A stretch of 61,366 nucleotides of DNA from Bacillota bacterium (GTDB taxonomy: Bacteria > Bacillota > Clostridia > Christensenellales > UMGS416): positions 1-61,366 of the forward strand of contig JAEZSE010000008.1 of assembly GCA_023421955.1 (NCBI GenBank), in the 5' to 3' direction. Position 1 is the stretch's first letter. Every line of letters starts with the position of its first letter. Below the pieces are notes generated by a model. That model was not told the origin of the DNA. It searched no databases and saw only the letters and a list, made by a program, of their open reading frames with translations. A program made the translations under genes and the position numbers. Shown here one piece after another: positions 17,105 through 25,619 of this stretch.

Positions 17105-18593
17105 GGCGTTGAACAACCTGAAGAACAGGCTGCGCCACCGGTTGCTGTCCCGGTTGCTATTCACCTACATTGCCATCATGCTTGTGATGCTGGCGTTACA
17201 AAGCTTGCTCATGGGCGGCATCTACCAGCAGGAGTATTACGCCGAGCGTGTGCGTACGCTGCAACGCGACGCTGCAGACCTGGCCACGCAGGCATCGGAG
17301 GAGATGTCCAGCAGCAAAGGGTTCAGCCCCTACTTCGTCAAGACCGCTGCTGCCGTTGCCAAGCGGCAGGATGCAGAGGTTTGGATTGTGGACCGTGTGG
17401 GGTCCATCCTTCAGCTGCAACAGGTGCAGTCCAGCTCGTCAGGCACCACCAAGGTTTCAGAGCTTGTCGTGCTGGAATTCTGGACCGACGAGTTCAAGCA
17501 CGCACTCACCAAGGTGATGCGTGGCGAAGTGTTCATCGATCAGGGCATTTATTTCGGCCAATACGGCGCCAACCGGCTCACCGTGGGGGTGCCGATCCGG
17601 TATATGGACCCGGCTAAGAAGGATGTAACCATCGGGGCTGTCTTTCTGCATACGAAGACCGAGACGATGATGAAAGCCATTGGCAACATGTATCGCCACA
17701 TTGCCACATCGGCTGCTGTCTCGATTATTCTGGGCATCATCCTGGTTTCACTGATTTCCACACGCATTTCAAGGCCGCTTGTGCAAATGAACGGCATCGC
17801 CAAGAACATCGCCCGCGGTGTGTTTGATAAAAAGGCCGATGTAAGCTCCAAAGACGAGATCGGCCAGCTGGCCCAAAGCTTCAACACGATGGCGGAAGAA
17901 CTCAAAAAGCAGGAGGATTTACGCTCCGGATTCGTGGCTAATGTTTCCCATGAATTGCGAAGCCCGCTCACAAGCATTCACGGCTTTGCGCAGGGCATGC
18001 TGGATGGCACAATCGACCAGAATGATTACCAGAAATATCTGGGCGTGATCGTGGGAGAGACCCGGCGCCTCAACAAGCTGATCCGCGAACTGCTGGATCT
18101 GTCGCAGATTGAGTCGGGCAAGTTCCCGTTGAACCTGCAAACTTTTGACATCAACGTAATGATCAGCCGCGTACTCATCACCTTTGAGGAAAAGATTGAC
18201 AGCAAGTCGCTGGATATCGACGTGGAGTATCGTCAGGACAAAGCTTTTGTGCTGGCCGATCCGGACCGCATCGAGCAGGTGGTGATCAACCTGCTGGACA
18301 ACGCTGTGAAATTCACGCCGGAGCGGGGGCATATCCGCATCTGGACCCATGGCGCGGCGGATAAGATCCTGATTGGCGTTTCGGATGACGGCCCTGGCAT
18401 TCCGGAGGAAGACCAGCCCTATATTTGGGAGCGGTTCTATAAAGTGGACAAATCCCACACAGGGAAAAAGGGCACAGGGCTGGGGCTTTCCATCGTGAAG
18501 AAGATCATGGACCAGCACGGCGAGCGCATCACGGTGCAAAGCAAATTGGGCGGCGGCACGATGTTTGTGTTCAGCCTTAAAAAGCCGGATTAG
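17091..18593 (+). CDS. Membrane sensor histidine kinase (HAMP-HisKA-HATPase)
   Basis: This 500-residue kinase has a transmembrane helix at about 22-45, an extracytoplasmic sensor of about 145 residues, and a second helix at about 200-222. These are followed by a HAMP linker, then the HisKA domain with His287 in FVANVSHELRSPLTS. The HATPase domain carries NLLDNAVKFTPE, DDGPGIPEE and GTGLGLSIVK. All catalytic boxes are intact. It starts at TTG 17091 inside the regulator gene. It should phosphorylate the response regulator encoded just upstream. The periplasmic domain resembles WalK/ResE-type PAS-like sensors only in size; its ligand is unknown. Confidence 0.92.
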   Translation: MKLSEALNNLKNRLRHRLLSRLLFTYIAIMLVMLALQSLLMGGIYQQEYYAERVRTLQRDAADLATQASEEMSSSKGFSPYFVKTAAAVAKRQDAEVWIVDRVGSILQLQQVQSSSSGTTKVSELVVLEFWTDEFKHALTKVMRGEVFIDQGIYFGQYGANRLTVGVPIRYMDPAKKDVTIGAVFLHTKTETMMKAIGNMYRHIATSAAVSIILGIILVSLISTRISRPLVQMNGIAKNIARGVFDKKADVSSKDEIGQLAQSFNTMAEELKKQEDLRSGFVANVSHELRSPLTSIHGFAQGMLDGTIDQNDYQKYLGVIVGETRRLNKLIRELLDLSQIESGKFPLNLQTFDINVMISRVLITFEEKIDSKSLDIDVEYRQDKAFVLADPDRIEQVVINLLDNAVKFTPERGHIRIWTHGAADKILIGVSDDGPGIPEEDQPYIWERFYKVDKSHTGKKGTGLGLSIVKKIMDQHGERITVQSKLGGGTMFVFSLKKPD

Positions 18594-18622
18594 TATATCT
18601 GTTGAAATCTGAATGTCTGAGT

Positions 18623-18659
18623 GGGGCGGTTTCCTGAAGCCGTCCCCTTCGCATTTTTT
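18623..18659 (+). terminator. Intrinsic terminator after the kinase gene
   Basis: GGGGCGGTTT and AAGCCGTCCCC pair with one bulged T and a CCTG loop, followed by TTCGCATTTTTT. Confidence 0.75.
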
Positions 18660-18904
18660 GATAATGATTCCTTCCCAGTATTCATTTGTGAACAACCTGT
18701 AAATCCTTTATTTTTCAAGTTCATTTCAAGAATGTCGCTGTATGATGAAGCCATAAACATGGTCGCCTCGCATCAACGAGCAACCGTGGAGCCTTTCAAG
18801 AACTGTGACTGATGTTCCGGAGCATAGTCAGAATGTTTGGCACAATCATTGTATCGGCAAAAAGGATACTAATGGACTGTTAATACAAAAGGAGCGTGAT
18901 CCAT
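18660..18904 (+). other. htrA upstream region
   Basis: This AT-rich stretch of 245 bp lies between the kinase terminator and htrA. It should carry the htrA promoter, but I find no hexamer pair with proper spacing. Short TTTCAAG-type repeats near 18713-18735 could be response-regulator sites. No open reading frame in it looks genuine. Confidence 0.4.
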
Positions 18905-20110
18905 ATGTCAGATTTCAACACATTCGAACACCATGAGAAGAAGCGCAGCAAGGGCTTCGGCTGGATGATCGCAACAATGGCCCTGGTGGCGTTTATTTCC
19001 GGTGCGTTGGTCATGAAATATCTGCCCAATCAGGCTGGCGCCGCCACCCCGACACAGACCATTGCCGCTAAACTGGCAGCAGAATCCCAAGGACAACAGG
19101 CACCTGCCAACACATTGCCCGCACTGGGCAGCGGCGGAGCAGCACTCTCCCTGGAGAACGGAACTGACATCCCGGCGATTGTGGATGCGAACGCGTCCGC
19201 TGTCGTGGGTGTGAACAACAAGGTCAAGGGCCAGTTTTCTTTCGGAGGAGGCCAGTCCAATTCCGGTTCGCAGGAGCAGCTGCAAGGCACCGGCTCTGGC
19301 GTGATCATCAGCCAGGACGGCTACATTGTCACCAACAACCATGTGGTCAACGGCGCTGATGATGTCACCGTCACGCTTTCCACTGGCGAGGAAGTGCCCG
19401 CAAAAGTGGTCGGGGCTGACGCCCAATCGGACCTGGCTGTATTGAAAATCGAAAAGACGGGGTTGAATTCCATCAAATTCGGTGATTCGGACAGCTTGAA
19501 GGTGGGAGAGCCGGTGGTGGCGATCGGCAACCCGATGGGCGAAGACCTGGCCGGCACCGTGACCCACGGCATCATCAGCGGCAAGAACCGTGTGATCGAG
19601 ATTGACGGCTACACCTTCAAGGTGCTGCAGACCGACGCGGCGATCAACCCCGGCAACAGCGGCGGCGCATTGGTGAATGCCAAAGGCGAGCTGATCGGCA
19701 TCAACAACGCCAAGAGCTCCGCAGCGGAGGGCATCGGCTTTGCGATCCCGATCAATGTGGCCAAGCCGATCATCGAGCAACTGATCCAAAATGGCGGGAT
19801 TTCCAGACCGATGCTGGGTGTCTCCACAATCGACATCACGCAAGAGTATTCGAGCTTCTATCAAATCCCTGTTGGTGTCGGGATCAATGGCTTAGCGAAC
19901 AACGGTCCTGCTGACAAAGCCGGCATCCGAAAGGGAGATATTATTGTGGAGTTTGATAATAAGGCTGTGAAAACGCTGCAGGATATCCGCGACATCCTGA
20001 ACACCCACAAGGTGGGAGACACGGTGCCTGTGAAGGTCTATCGGGACAGCGACAAAAAGGAAATCACACTAAATCTCACCCTTGGCAATTCTCTGGACAT
20101 GAACAATTGA
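18905..20110 (+). CDS. HtrA/DegP-type serine protease with PDZ domain
   Basis: This is a 401-residue membrane-anchored protease for envelope protein quality control. It has a cytoplasmic basic start (HHEKKRSKGFG), one transmembrane helix at about 22-40, and a Gln/Ala/Gly-rich linker. The trypsin-like domain has the triad His146 in VTNNHVV, Asp176 in SDLAVLKIEK and Ser252 in NPGNSGGALV. A single PDZ domain follows from about residue 300. ATG 18905 lies 10 bp after AGGAG; the in-frame GTG at 18896 is too close to it. Its place after the two-component genes matches CssRS/HtrA and WalRK/HtrA arrangements in Bacillota. Confidence 0.94.
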   Translation: MSDFNTFEHHEKKRSKGFGWMIATMALVAFISGALVMKYLPNQAGAATPTQTIAAKLAAESQGQQAPANTLPALGSGGAALSLENGTDIPAIVDANASAVVGVNNKVKGQFSFGGGQSNSGSQEQLQGTGSGVIISQDGYIVTNNHVVNGADDVTVTLSTGEEVPAKVVGADAQSDLAVLKIEKTGLNSIKFGDSDSLKVGEPVVAIGNPMGEDLAGTVTHGIISGKNRVIEIDGYTFKVLQTDAAINPGNSGGALVNAKGELIGINNAKSSAAEGIGFAIPINVAKPIIEQLIQNGGISRPMLGVSTIDITQEYSSFYQIPVGVGINGLANNGPADKAGIRKGDIIVEFDNKAVKTLQDIRDILNTHKVGDTVPVKVYRDSDKKEITLNLTLGNSLDMNN

Positions 20111-20133
20111 CATCAGGCAGTTACGGCATGAAA

Positions 20134-20167
20134 GAGCGCCCCTTCCCGGCAGTGGGAGGGGGCGCTC
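20134..20167. terminator. Bidirectional hairpin between convergent genes
   Basis: GAGCGCCCC and GGGGCGCTC form a GC-rich stem, with TCCC/GGGA pairing inside, between htrA and the corrinoid protein gene. T-runs on both sides are weak, so it probably acts as a shared but imperfect terminator. Confidence 0.6.
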
Positions 20168-20179
20168 GGTTATTCCCAA

Positions 20180-20815
20180 TTAGCCTGCGATCAATGCCTT
20201 GGCCAGATCCACCGCCGACGCGGCGTCTCCGGCATATCCGTCTGCACCGATTTCATCGGCATAAGCCTGCGTCACGGGGGCGCCGCCGATGATCACCTTC
20301 ACCTTGCTCCGAAGCCCTCTGGCGTTCAAAAGGTCAATCGTGGCCTTCATGCTGGGCATGGTGGTCGTGAGCAAAGCGGACAGCGCGATGATCTGCACAC
20401 CCTTGTTTTCCACCGCGTCCACAAATGCCTCCGGAGTGACGTCCACACCCAGATCCTCGATGGAAAAGCCCGCGCCTTCTAGCATCATGGAGACCAGGTT
20501 TTTCCCGATGTCATGCAGGTCACCCTTCACGGTGCCAATCGCGATGCGGCCGGCAGGCTCCACGCCGGACTCCGCTAATAGGGGCTTGAGGAGCGTGAGC
20601 CCCGCGTTCATCGCCCGCGCGGCAATGAGAACTTCCGGCACATACACCTCGTTGTTCTTAAACAGCACGCCGATCTCACTCATGCCGAGGATCAGGCCTT
20701 CATTCAGGATCTGCTCAGGCGGCACGTTTTCCTCGATGGCGGCAGCCACCATTTCCTTCACCTTGGGGGCGCGCCCGGCCTTGAGGGCGTCTGCGATTTC
20801 GCGTAGGTTGGCCAT
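20180..20815 (-). CDS. Corrinoid (B12-binding) protein, MtbC/MtmC type
   Basis: This 211-residue methyl carrier has an N-terminal helical cap domain (residues 1-85) and a Rossmann-like B12-binding domain with the signature GDLHDIGKN, whose His101 is the lower axial cobalt ligand. GGAPVTQAYADEIGADGYAGDA completes the nucleotide-tail pocket. Such proteins shuttle methyl groups between a substrate-specific methyltransferase (MttB/MtgB types) and a second transferase. Neither partner is encoded nearby, so the methyl donor is unknown. AGGAGGT precedes ATG 20815, and an upstream extension is not supported. The divergent PocR-AraC gene begins further on. Confidence 0.9.
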   Translation of the reverse strand: MANLREIADALKAGRAPKVKEMVAAAIEENVPPEQILNEGLILGMSEIGVLFKNNEVYVPEVLIAARAMNAGLTLLKPLLAESGVEPAGRIAIGTVKGDLHDIGKNLVSMMLEGAGFSIEDLGVDVTPEAFVDAVENKGVQIIALSALLTTTMPSMKATIDLLNARGLRSKVKVIIGGAPVTQAYADEIGADGYAGDAASAVDLAKALIAG

Positions 20816-20913
20816 AAGATACCTCCTGATAATCTGTCGTGATGTATTGTAACCCAGAAGTACCCTGCATTCCACGGGGATTTTCTGCGCTTAATTTGGA
20901 CTATTCTGCGCCC

Positions 20914-22233
20914 TCACGGTTGTCTGGTGCGATATTTGTTGGGTGTTACGCCTTCATTTCGTTTAAACACCTTGCTGAAGTAGCTGGCGTCGTCATAACC
21001 AACCGCTTCGGCAATGGCCTGCATTGATAGTGATTTGTCCGTCAGAAGTTTCTTCGCCGATTCCATCCGCACACGGGTCAAATACTCAATGAATGTAATC
21101 CCCAACTCGTCTTTGAACGTATGGCTTAAATAAAACGGGCTCAAAAAGACATTGCGGGCGGTGTCCTCCAAGGTGAGGGGCTCGGCGAAATGCTCCCGGA
21201 TGTAGCGCAGCGCCATACCAAGCGTGTCTGCGTTTTTCACGTTCCTCGTCTCATACACATTGTCCAGCATGGTGTCCAACGTCGTTTTAATCATCATGCA
21301 CAGATCGTCAAATGATCCAATAGACAATATCCCGGTCAGCAGTTCATAATTCAGACCGAGCATCCGCTCCAGGCGCGCTCCGCCTTCGACAGCCGCACGC
21401 GAGATCACCACCACCAGCTCCAACACTCTTGCTTTGATGATATCCAGGTTGCCGGCGTTGTGCAGGAAGATCTCTCCCAGGATCTCGTTGAGGATCTCTC
21501 TGGCTCCTGCCCGGTCACCCAGGCGCACCTTGCCCAGCAGTTCTTTTTCCTTGTGCAGCGGATATGTCTGAGGCGCGGCGTGTTCCAGTGCTGAGATGGT
21601 CTCTTCCGCCTGCTTTTTCTGAAAAATCAGCTCAGCAATGCGGGCTTGCTGGAAGTTCAGCTCCCGCCGGTGCTCCAGTGTGGACACACCAGCCTGTGCC
21701 AGATAGTTCACTGCCATATTCAATAAATCGGCGGATGCCTGCACTGATTTTCCTGTATAGATTCGGATCTTCTCGCAATCACCGATCAACTCTGCCTGTT
21801 CCACTGACAAATCGGCGGTGCGCACGGTAATCTCCTGCCGGGCCAGATCATCCAGCTCCCACATCAAGACCGGCCCGCATGTGACGGAGCCGATGTAGAT
21901 GTCTCGAAACATCACCGGTGCAAACAACTCCACCAGGCCGGCGTGGCAGCGGGTGATATAGGTTTCGCCGAGGCTTGCGGCCTGATGGCCGGCTTTAACC
22001 ATAAAGGCGTTGCAGCGCTCGCAACCCAAATCTGAGCTTTGCACCCTGGTGCAAAAGGGGCAGCTTTGCGAGTATTGATCAGGCCGGATGATGACGCTTC
22101 CGTCGGCACTGATAAACATTGCGCCCAGCCCGGTGGAATAGGTATAGGAATTGAGCAGCCGGTGCAGGTCGTCCAGCCGGAGGGCATCCATGACGTTGAT
22201 CTGATTCAGCTCAACGCGTTTGTCGTCGGCCAA
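20914..22233 (-). CDS. AraC-family regulator with PocR sensory domain
   Basis: This 439-residue regulator begins with a PocR ligand-binding domain (about residues 15-180). It has a Cys-rich segment CPFCTRVQSSDLGCERCNAF, an HAGLVELFAP motif, and a linker helix. The C-terminal double helix-turn-helix of AraC spans about 335-437 (RYIREHFAEPLTLEDTA, YDDASYFSKVFKRNEG). PocR domains sense small hydrocarbon derivatives such as propanediol. The start is TTG 22233, 7 bp after AAGGAG; longer frames run into the promoter. Its neighbours suggest control of the corrinoid protein gene or of the ilvN-like/buk unit. Confidence 0.9.
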   Translation of the reverse strand: MADDKRVELNQINVMDALRLDDLHRLLNSYTYSTGLGAMFISADGSVIIRPDQYSQSCPFCTRVQSSDLGCERCNAFMVKAGHQAASLGETYITRCHAGLVELFAPVMFRDIYIGSVTCGPVLMWELDDLARQEITVRTADLSVEQAELIGDCEKIRIYTGKSVQASADLLNMAVNYLAQAGVSTLEHRRELNFQQARIAELIFQKKQAEETISALEHAAPQTYPLHKEKELLGKVRLGDRAGAREILNEILGEIFLHNAGNLDIIKARVLELVVVISRAAVEGGARLERMLGLNYELLTGILSIGSFDDLCMMIKTTLDTMLDNVYETRNVKNADTLGMALRYIREHFAEPLTLEDTARNVFLSPFYLSHTFKDELGITFIEYLTRVRMESAKKLLTDKSLSMQAIAEAVGYDDASYFSKVFKRNEGVTPNKYRTRQP

Positions 22234-22267
22234 AACGCATCTCCTTGACAGGCATTCTCTTGAAACA

Positions 22268-22296
22268 ATTATACTGGATGTAAACAGATCGTGCAA
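22268..22296 (-). promoter_or_regulatory. Promoter of the PocR-AraC gene
   Basis: Minus-strand TTGCAC (plus 22291-22296) and TATAAT (plus 22268-22273) are spaced by 17 bp, about 35 bp before the TTG start at 22233. Confidence 0.65.
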
Positions 22297-22367
22297 ACCG
22301 GTTGATTCTATCGTAAACCTGCAAAGATATGATAGAATTGTGCCATTCACACTTTGAGGAGCTGCCA

Positions 22368-22871
22368 ATGAGCAAACGCGCCGTCCAGACCCTGATCCTG
22401 CTGGTGGACAATGAGTTCGGTGTTTTGACCCGTGTGACCGCGCTGTTGCGCCGGGAGGGTTGGAACATCAAAAGCTTGGCTGTGGCCGAGACGATCAATC
22501 CGGTGGTTTCCCGCCTGACCATCAGTGTGGAATGTCTGGACAGCACGCTGCCCGATGTGCTGCAGCGCATTGGCAGGCTTGCCTGTGTGCGGCACATTTC
22601 CTGCTTCAGCGACACCAACCACATCATCCGCGAGTTGGCTCTGATCATTTTACAAGGGCCAGATCTGTCTGGTGCACGGTCAGTAGCCTCCGGGTTCGGT
22701 GCCACGGTGGAGGAGCTGGCCGACGGCCTGCTTGTGGAATTTGCAGGGCATGCTTCACAGGTGGCTGTGCTTCTTGAGGCGCTAAGGCCATATGGTTTAC
22801 GTGATGTGGCTCGTTCCGGTGCGGTCACGCTGGAGCATCCGGTAAAGGAGGTTCGTGATGAAAAAGCCTGA
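22368..22871 (+). CDS. Acetolactate synthase small subunit-like (ACT domain) protein
   Basis: This 167-residue protein aligns in layout with IlvN/IlvH. An N-terminal ACT domain has LLVDNEFGVLTRVTALLRREGWNIKSL in two parts and SRLTISVEC. A C-terminal regulatory domain of the ALS_ss_C type carries DGLLVEFAGHASQVAVLLE. It starts at ATG 22368 behind GAGGAG. The catalytic large subunit (IlvB) is not in the window. It overlaps butyrate kinase by 14 bp, so the pair is translationally coupled. Either the subunit serves an ilvB encoded elsewhere, or it has been recruited as a branched-chain amino acid sensor for acyl phosphate metabolism. Confidence 0.85.
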   Translation: MSKRAVQTLILLVDNEFGVLTRVTALLRREGWNIKSLAVAETINPVVSRLTISVECLDSTLPDVLQRIGRLACVRHISCFSDTNHIIRELALIILQGPDLSGARSVASGFGATVEELADGLLVEFAGHASQVAVLLEALRPYGLRDVARSGAVTLEHPVKEVRDEKA

Positions 22872-23946
22872 TATGGAGCGCGTGTTCCGGATTCTTACGA
22901 TCAACCCAGGCTCCACCAGCACCAAGGTGGCCGTGTTTGAAAATGAGGAGTTGGTCATCGAGGAGGTTGTCCGTCATGCCAAGGGCGACCTTTCCGCCTT
23001 TCCGACCATCGTTGATCAAAAGGATCTCCGGCGCGACGTCGTGCTGGACACCCTGAAAGCCAAGGGCTTGGAGATCCATTCGCTGGACGCCGTTGTGGGC
23101 AGAGGCGGGTTGATTGAGCCGATCGACAGCGGCACTTATCGCATCAATGAAAGAATGCTGCGCGACCTGATCCATTCCACAGCGGCAGTGCATGCTTCTG
23201 CGTTGGGCGGCGTCATCGCGGAGGAAATCGGCCGTTTGGCTGGCGTTCCCAGCTTTGTGGTGGATCCAATCGTGGTGGATGAAATGGATCAATACGCCAA
23301 GCTCACAGGCTTGCCGGGAATTGAGCGCAGGAGCGTCTTCCACGCGCTGAACCAGAAGGCCATTGCCAGGCGCTGCGCCGCCGAGATGGGCACCACTTAT
23401 GAGAATGGACGATTCATTGTGGCGCATATGGGCGGCGGAATCACCGTAGGTGCTCACCGCTATGGCCGGGTGATCGATGTGAACGACGCCCTTTCCGGGG
23501 AAGGCCCCTTCACCCCGGAGCGCACCGGAGGCATCCCGGCGTTGTCGATTGTGCGCCTGTGCTTTTCAGGGGCTTATACCGAAAAGGAACTGATCGACAT
23601 CATCACCAAGGGCGGCGGTATGACCGCCTATTTGGGCACCAACGACCTGAGAAAGTGCGAGCGCCTGATCAAGGAGGGCGATGAGTATGCCTCCCTGGTG
23701 CTGGAATCGATGGCTTATCAGGTTTCCAAGGAGATCGGCGCGATGAGCGCAGCGCTGGAGGGGAGGGTGGATGCCATCATCCTGACCGGTGGCCTGGCCT
23801 ACAGCAACCGCTTCACCGGGGCCATCAAGCAGCGCGTGGGGTTGATTGCGCCTGTAAAGGTGTATCCCGGTGAAGACGAGATGCGCGCTTTGGCAGAGGG
23901 GGCGCTCCGGGTGCTCCGGGGGCTGGAGCCTGCTGTTGAGTATTAG
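22858..23946 (+). CDS. buk: Butyrate kinase
   Basis: This 362-residue acyl kinase of the ASKHA fold converts butyryl (or isobutyryl/isovaleryl) phosphate plus ADP to the acid plus ATP. Seen motifs: ILTINPGSTSTKVAVFENEE near the N-terminus, AVVGRGG, VVDPIVVDEMD, ALNQKAIARR, VAHMGGGITVGAH, and ILTGGLAYS near the C-terminus. These are butyrate-kinase rather than acetate-kinase signatures, and length agrees. ATG 22858 follows AAGGAGG at the end of the ilvN-like gene. A phosphotransbutyrylase gene (ptb) usually sits next to buk and is absent here. A terminator follows. Confidence 0.93.
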   Translation: MKKPDMERVFRILTINPGSTSTKVAVFENEELVIEEVVRHAKGDLSAFPTIVDQKDLRRDVVLDTLKAKGLEIHSLDAVVGRGGLIEPIDSGTYRINERMLRDLIHSTAAVHASALGGVIAEEIGRLAGVPSFVVDPIVVDEMDQYAKLTGLPGIERRSVFHALNQKAIARRCAAEMGTTYENGRFIVAHMGGGITVGAHRYGRVIDVNDALSGEGPFTPERTGGIPALSIVRLCFSGAYTEKELIDIITKGGGMTAYLGTNDLRKCERLIKEGDEYASLVLESMAYQVSKEIGAMSAALEGRVDAIILTGGLAYSNRFTGAIKQRVGLIAPVKVYPGEDEMRALAEGALRVLRGLEPAVEY

Positions 23947-23977
23947 CCAGCTCACACATCGATACTTGCTCTGATTC

Positions 23978-24008
23978 AATGCTCATCCGCAGGATGAGCA
24001 TTCGTTTT
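23978..24008 (+). terminator. Intrinsic terminator of the ilvN-like/buk unit
   Basis: An 11-bp stem AATGCTCATCC/GGATGAGCATT with a GCA loop is followed by CGTTTT. Confidence 0.75.
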
Positions 24009-24090
24009 GCGCCAAAAAAAGTGTGTTTCACGATATTTGTGACCCATCGAGCTTTCAGACGGATATGATGCCCTAATCAGGAGGCTGTGT

Positions 24091-24669
24091 ATGGTCGTTT
24101 GGCTTTCCAGGAAACTGGCAGGCGCGATGGTGGATGCGGGCGCTGCAAGCAAGGAAAACCGTGAAGTTTATGAGTATGGCCTGGAAATCCTGCTTTCCAC
24201 AGCGGCCAGCGTTGTCTGCGTGCTGCTGGCTGGAGCAGTACTTGGAAAGCTGCTGGAAACCTTGGCGTTTCTGGTCGTGTTTATCGCACTCAGGAGTGTT
24301 GCCGGTGGGTTTCATGCAGCCACCCACTTAAGGTGCTTTTTATTGACGATGGCTGCTTACGCTGCCTCGATTGCACTTGGTTTCGCAATGCCAGTGGCAC
24401 ATGCCGGGTGGGTTGCCATTGCGGTTGCCACGGCGGCCTTGATACTTGTTGCTATGCTCGCACCTGCTCCTCATGAAAACCGACCTGCCGGTGCTACTGA
24501 GCTTAGGCGATTTCGGGTTATGAGTCTGCTGATTGCAGCAGTGGAAGCAGTAGCCGTGGTGATTCTGGCATTGTCTGGTTTGGCTGCCGCCGCATTGGCC
24601 GCTGCGATGGGCATGGCAGCATCTGCTATTTCTCTTGCCGCATCTCACCTCATGGGAGGGATGGGATAA
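24091..24669 (+). CDS. agrB: AgrB-like peptide-processing membrane protease
   Basis: This 192-residue polytopic membrane protein belongs to the accessory gene regulator B family, which cleaves the C-terminal tail of an AgrD propeptide and closes the thiolactone ring. The key signature RSVAGGFHAATHLRC is intact. It has catalytic His75 and Cys82 at the same 7-residue spacing as the Staphylococcus pair. The N-terminal segment (LSRKLAGAMVDAG) and four to six hydrophobic helices also fit. Unlike classical loci, no agrD follows directly; its likely substrate lies at 27113, downstream of the kinase. ATG 24091 follows AGGAGG. Confidence 0.9.
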   Translation: MVVWLSRKLAGAMVDAGAASKENREVYEYGLEILLSTAASVVCVLLAGAVLGKLLETLAFLVVFIALRSVAGGFHAATHLRCFLLTMAAYAASIALGFAMPVAHAGWVAIAVATAALILVAMLAPAPHENRPAGATELRRFRVMSLLIAAVEAVAVVILALSGLAAAALAAAMGMAASAISLAASHLMGGMG

Positions 24670-24745
24670 CCGGTATTCTACCAACCTAATCGTTTTGATA
24701 GCCGGATAATAATCTTTTTACATACTTATCTTTTCATCGATAATA

Positions 24746-24774
24746 TTGAAAAAAGCAAATTTGCTTGGTAAAAT
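24746..24774 (+). promoter_or_regulatory. Promoter of the agrA-agrC genes
   Basis: TTGAAA at 24746-24751 and TAAAAT at 24769-24774 are exactly 17 bp apart. About 125 nt of 5' leader follow, containing a CGCATCC (24818-24824) / GGATGCG (24839-24845) hairpin. A second candidate, TTTACA at 24717 with GATAAT at 24739, lies just upstream. Confidence 0.6.
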
Positions 24775-24906
24775 ATGGTAAAGAATAAATAAAGCCTTAA
24801 GGGATATGATCGCTGCCGCATCCAGGATGACCCAACAAGGATGCGTATTTATACATGCTGAAGGCGCCATGGCGGTTGTCGGCGCTTCCGGCCAGGAGTG
24901 GAGCTT

Positions 24907-25614
24907 GTGATCAGGATAGCAATATGCGATGACGAGCCTGAACAGATTGAGATCATCCGGGAGTTGATCGTGCGGGTTTTGTTCCATCTGAACATGGATG
25001 CGAGCATATCAACCTTCACCTCAGGAGAAGACCTGCTGAGAAGTTATTCAGCAGGACAGGGTTTTGACATCATTTTTCAAGACATCTCCTTGTCAGACCG
25101 GGATGGCATCGATACCGCAATCAGCGTCCGCTTGAGAGACCGGAAAGCGCTGGTTATTTTTATCACGGGAAGCACCAGCTTTCTGCAAAAGGGCTACGAG
25201 GCAAGGGCTTTCCGTTATCTGGTCAAGCCGGCCACCGAGCAGATGATGGAGGAGGTATTAAAGAAAGCAATGATGGAGCTTCAGCTCATTGAATGCGACT
25301 GCATCCGTTTCAAGGAAAAAGGTGAGGAAATCCGGGTGGACCTGAGCGAGATCATCTATTTTGAGGCTCAGAACCATAAACTCTCGCTCATTTGCTCCAA
25401 TGCCACTCACAACTTCTACGGCCGCATCGGCGAGGTCGAGCGGCATCTGTCGGAAAAAGGGTTTGTCCGTTGTCAAAAGGGATATCTTGTGAACGCGGTG
25501 CGCATCCGTCGGATCGGTAAATCACAGATTCTGCTGGATAATGGCAAGACAATCCCGGTCAGCTCCAATTATCTCAAACAAACGAAGGATACTTTTATAT
25601 CAGTCTTGAGGTGA
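24907..25614 (+). CDS. LytTR response regulator (AgrA-like)
   Basis: The 235-residue regulator has a receiver domain (DDE at 8-10, phospho-Asp59 in IIFQDISLSDRDG, Lys in YLVKPAT) and a LytTR DNA-binding domain at about 140-233. The LytTR domain shows IIYFEAQNHKLSL, GEVERHL, FVRCQKGYLVNAVRIRRI and PVSSNYLKQTKDTF. GTG 24907 has AGGAG 8 bp upstream and places DDE where it should be. LytTR regulators paired with peptide-sensing kinases usually autoactivate the peptide locus. It overlaps or abuts the kinase gene, so they form one transcript. Confidence 0.92.
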   Translation: MIRIAICDDEPEQIEIIRELIVRVLFHLNMDASISTFTSGEDLLRSYSAGQGFDIIFQDISLSDRDGIDTAISVRLRDRKALVIFITGSTSFLQKGYEARAFRYLVKPATEQMMEEVLKKAMMELQLIECDCIRFKEKGEEIRVDLSEIIYFEAQNHKLSLICSNATHNFYGRIGEVERHLSEKGFVRCQKGYLVNAVRIRRIGKSQILLDNGKTIPVSSNYLKQTKDTFISVLR

Positions 25615-25619
25615 CAGGG

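Noticed and set aside
20289..20852. Long plus-strand frame opposite the corrinoid protein gene
   Set aside because: The minus-strand gene has the full B12-binding signature and a ribosome binding site, while the plus frame has neither motifs nor start signals.
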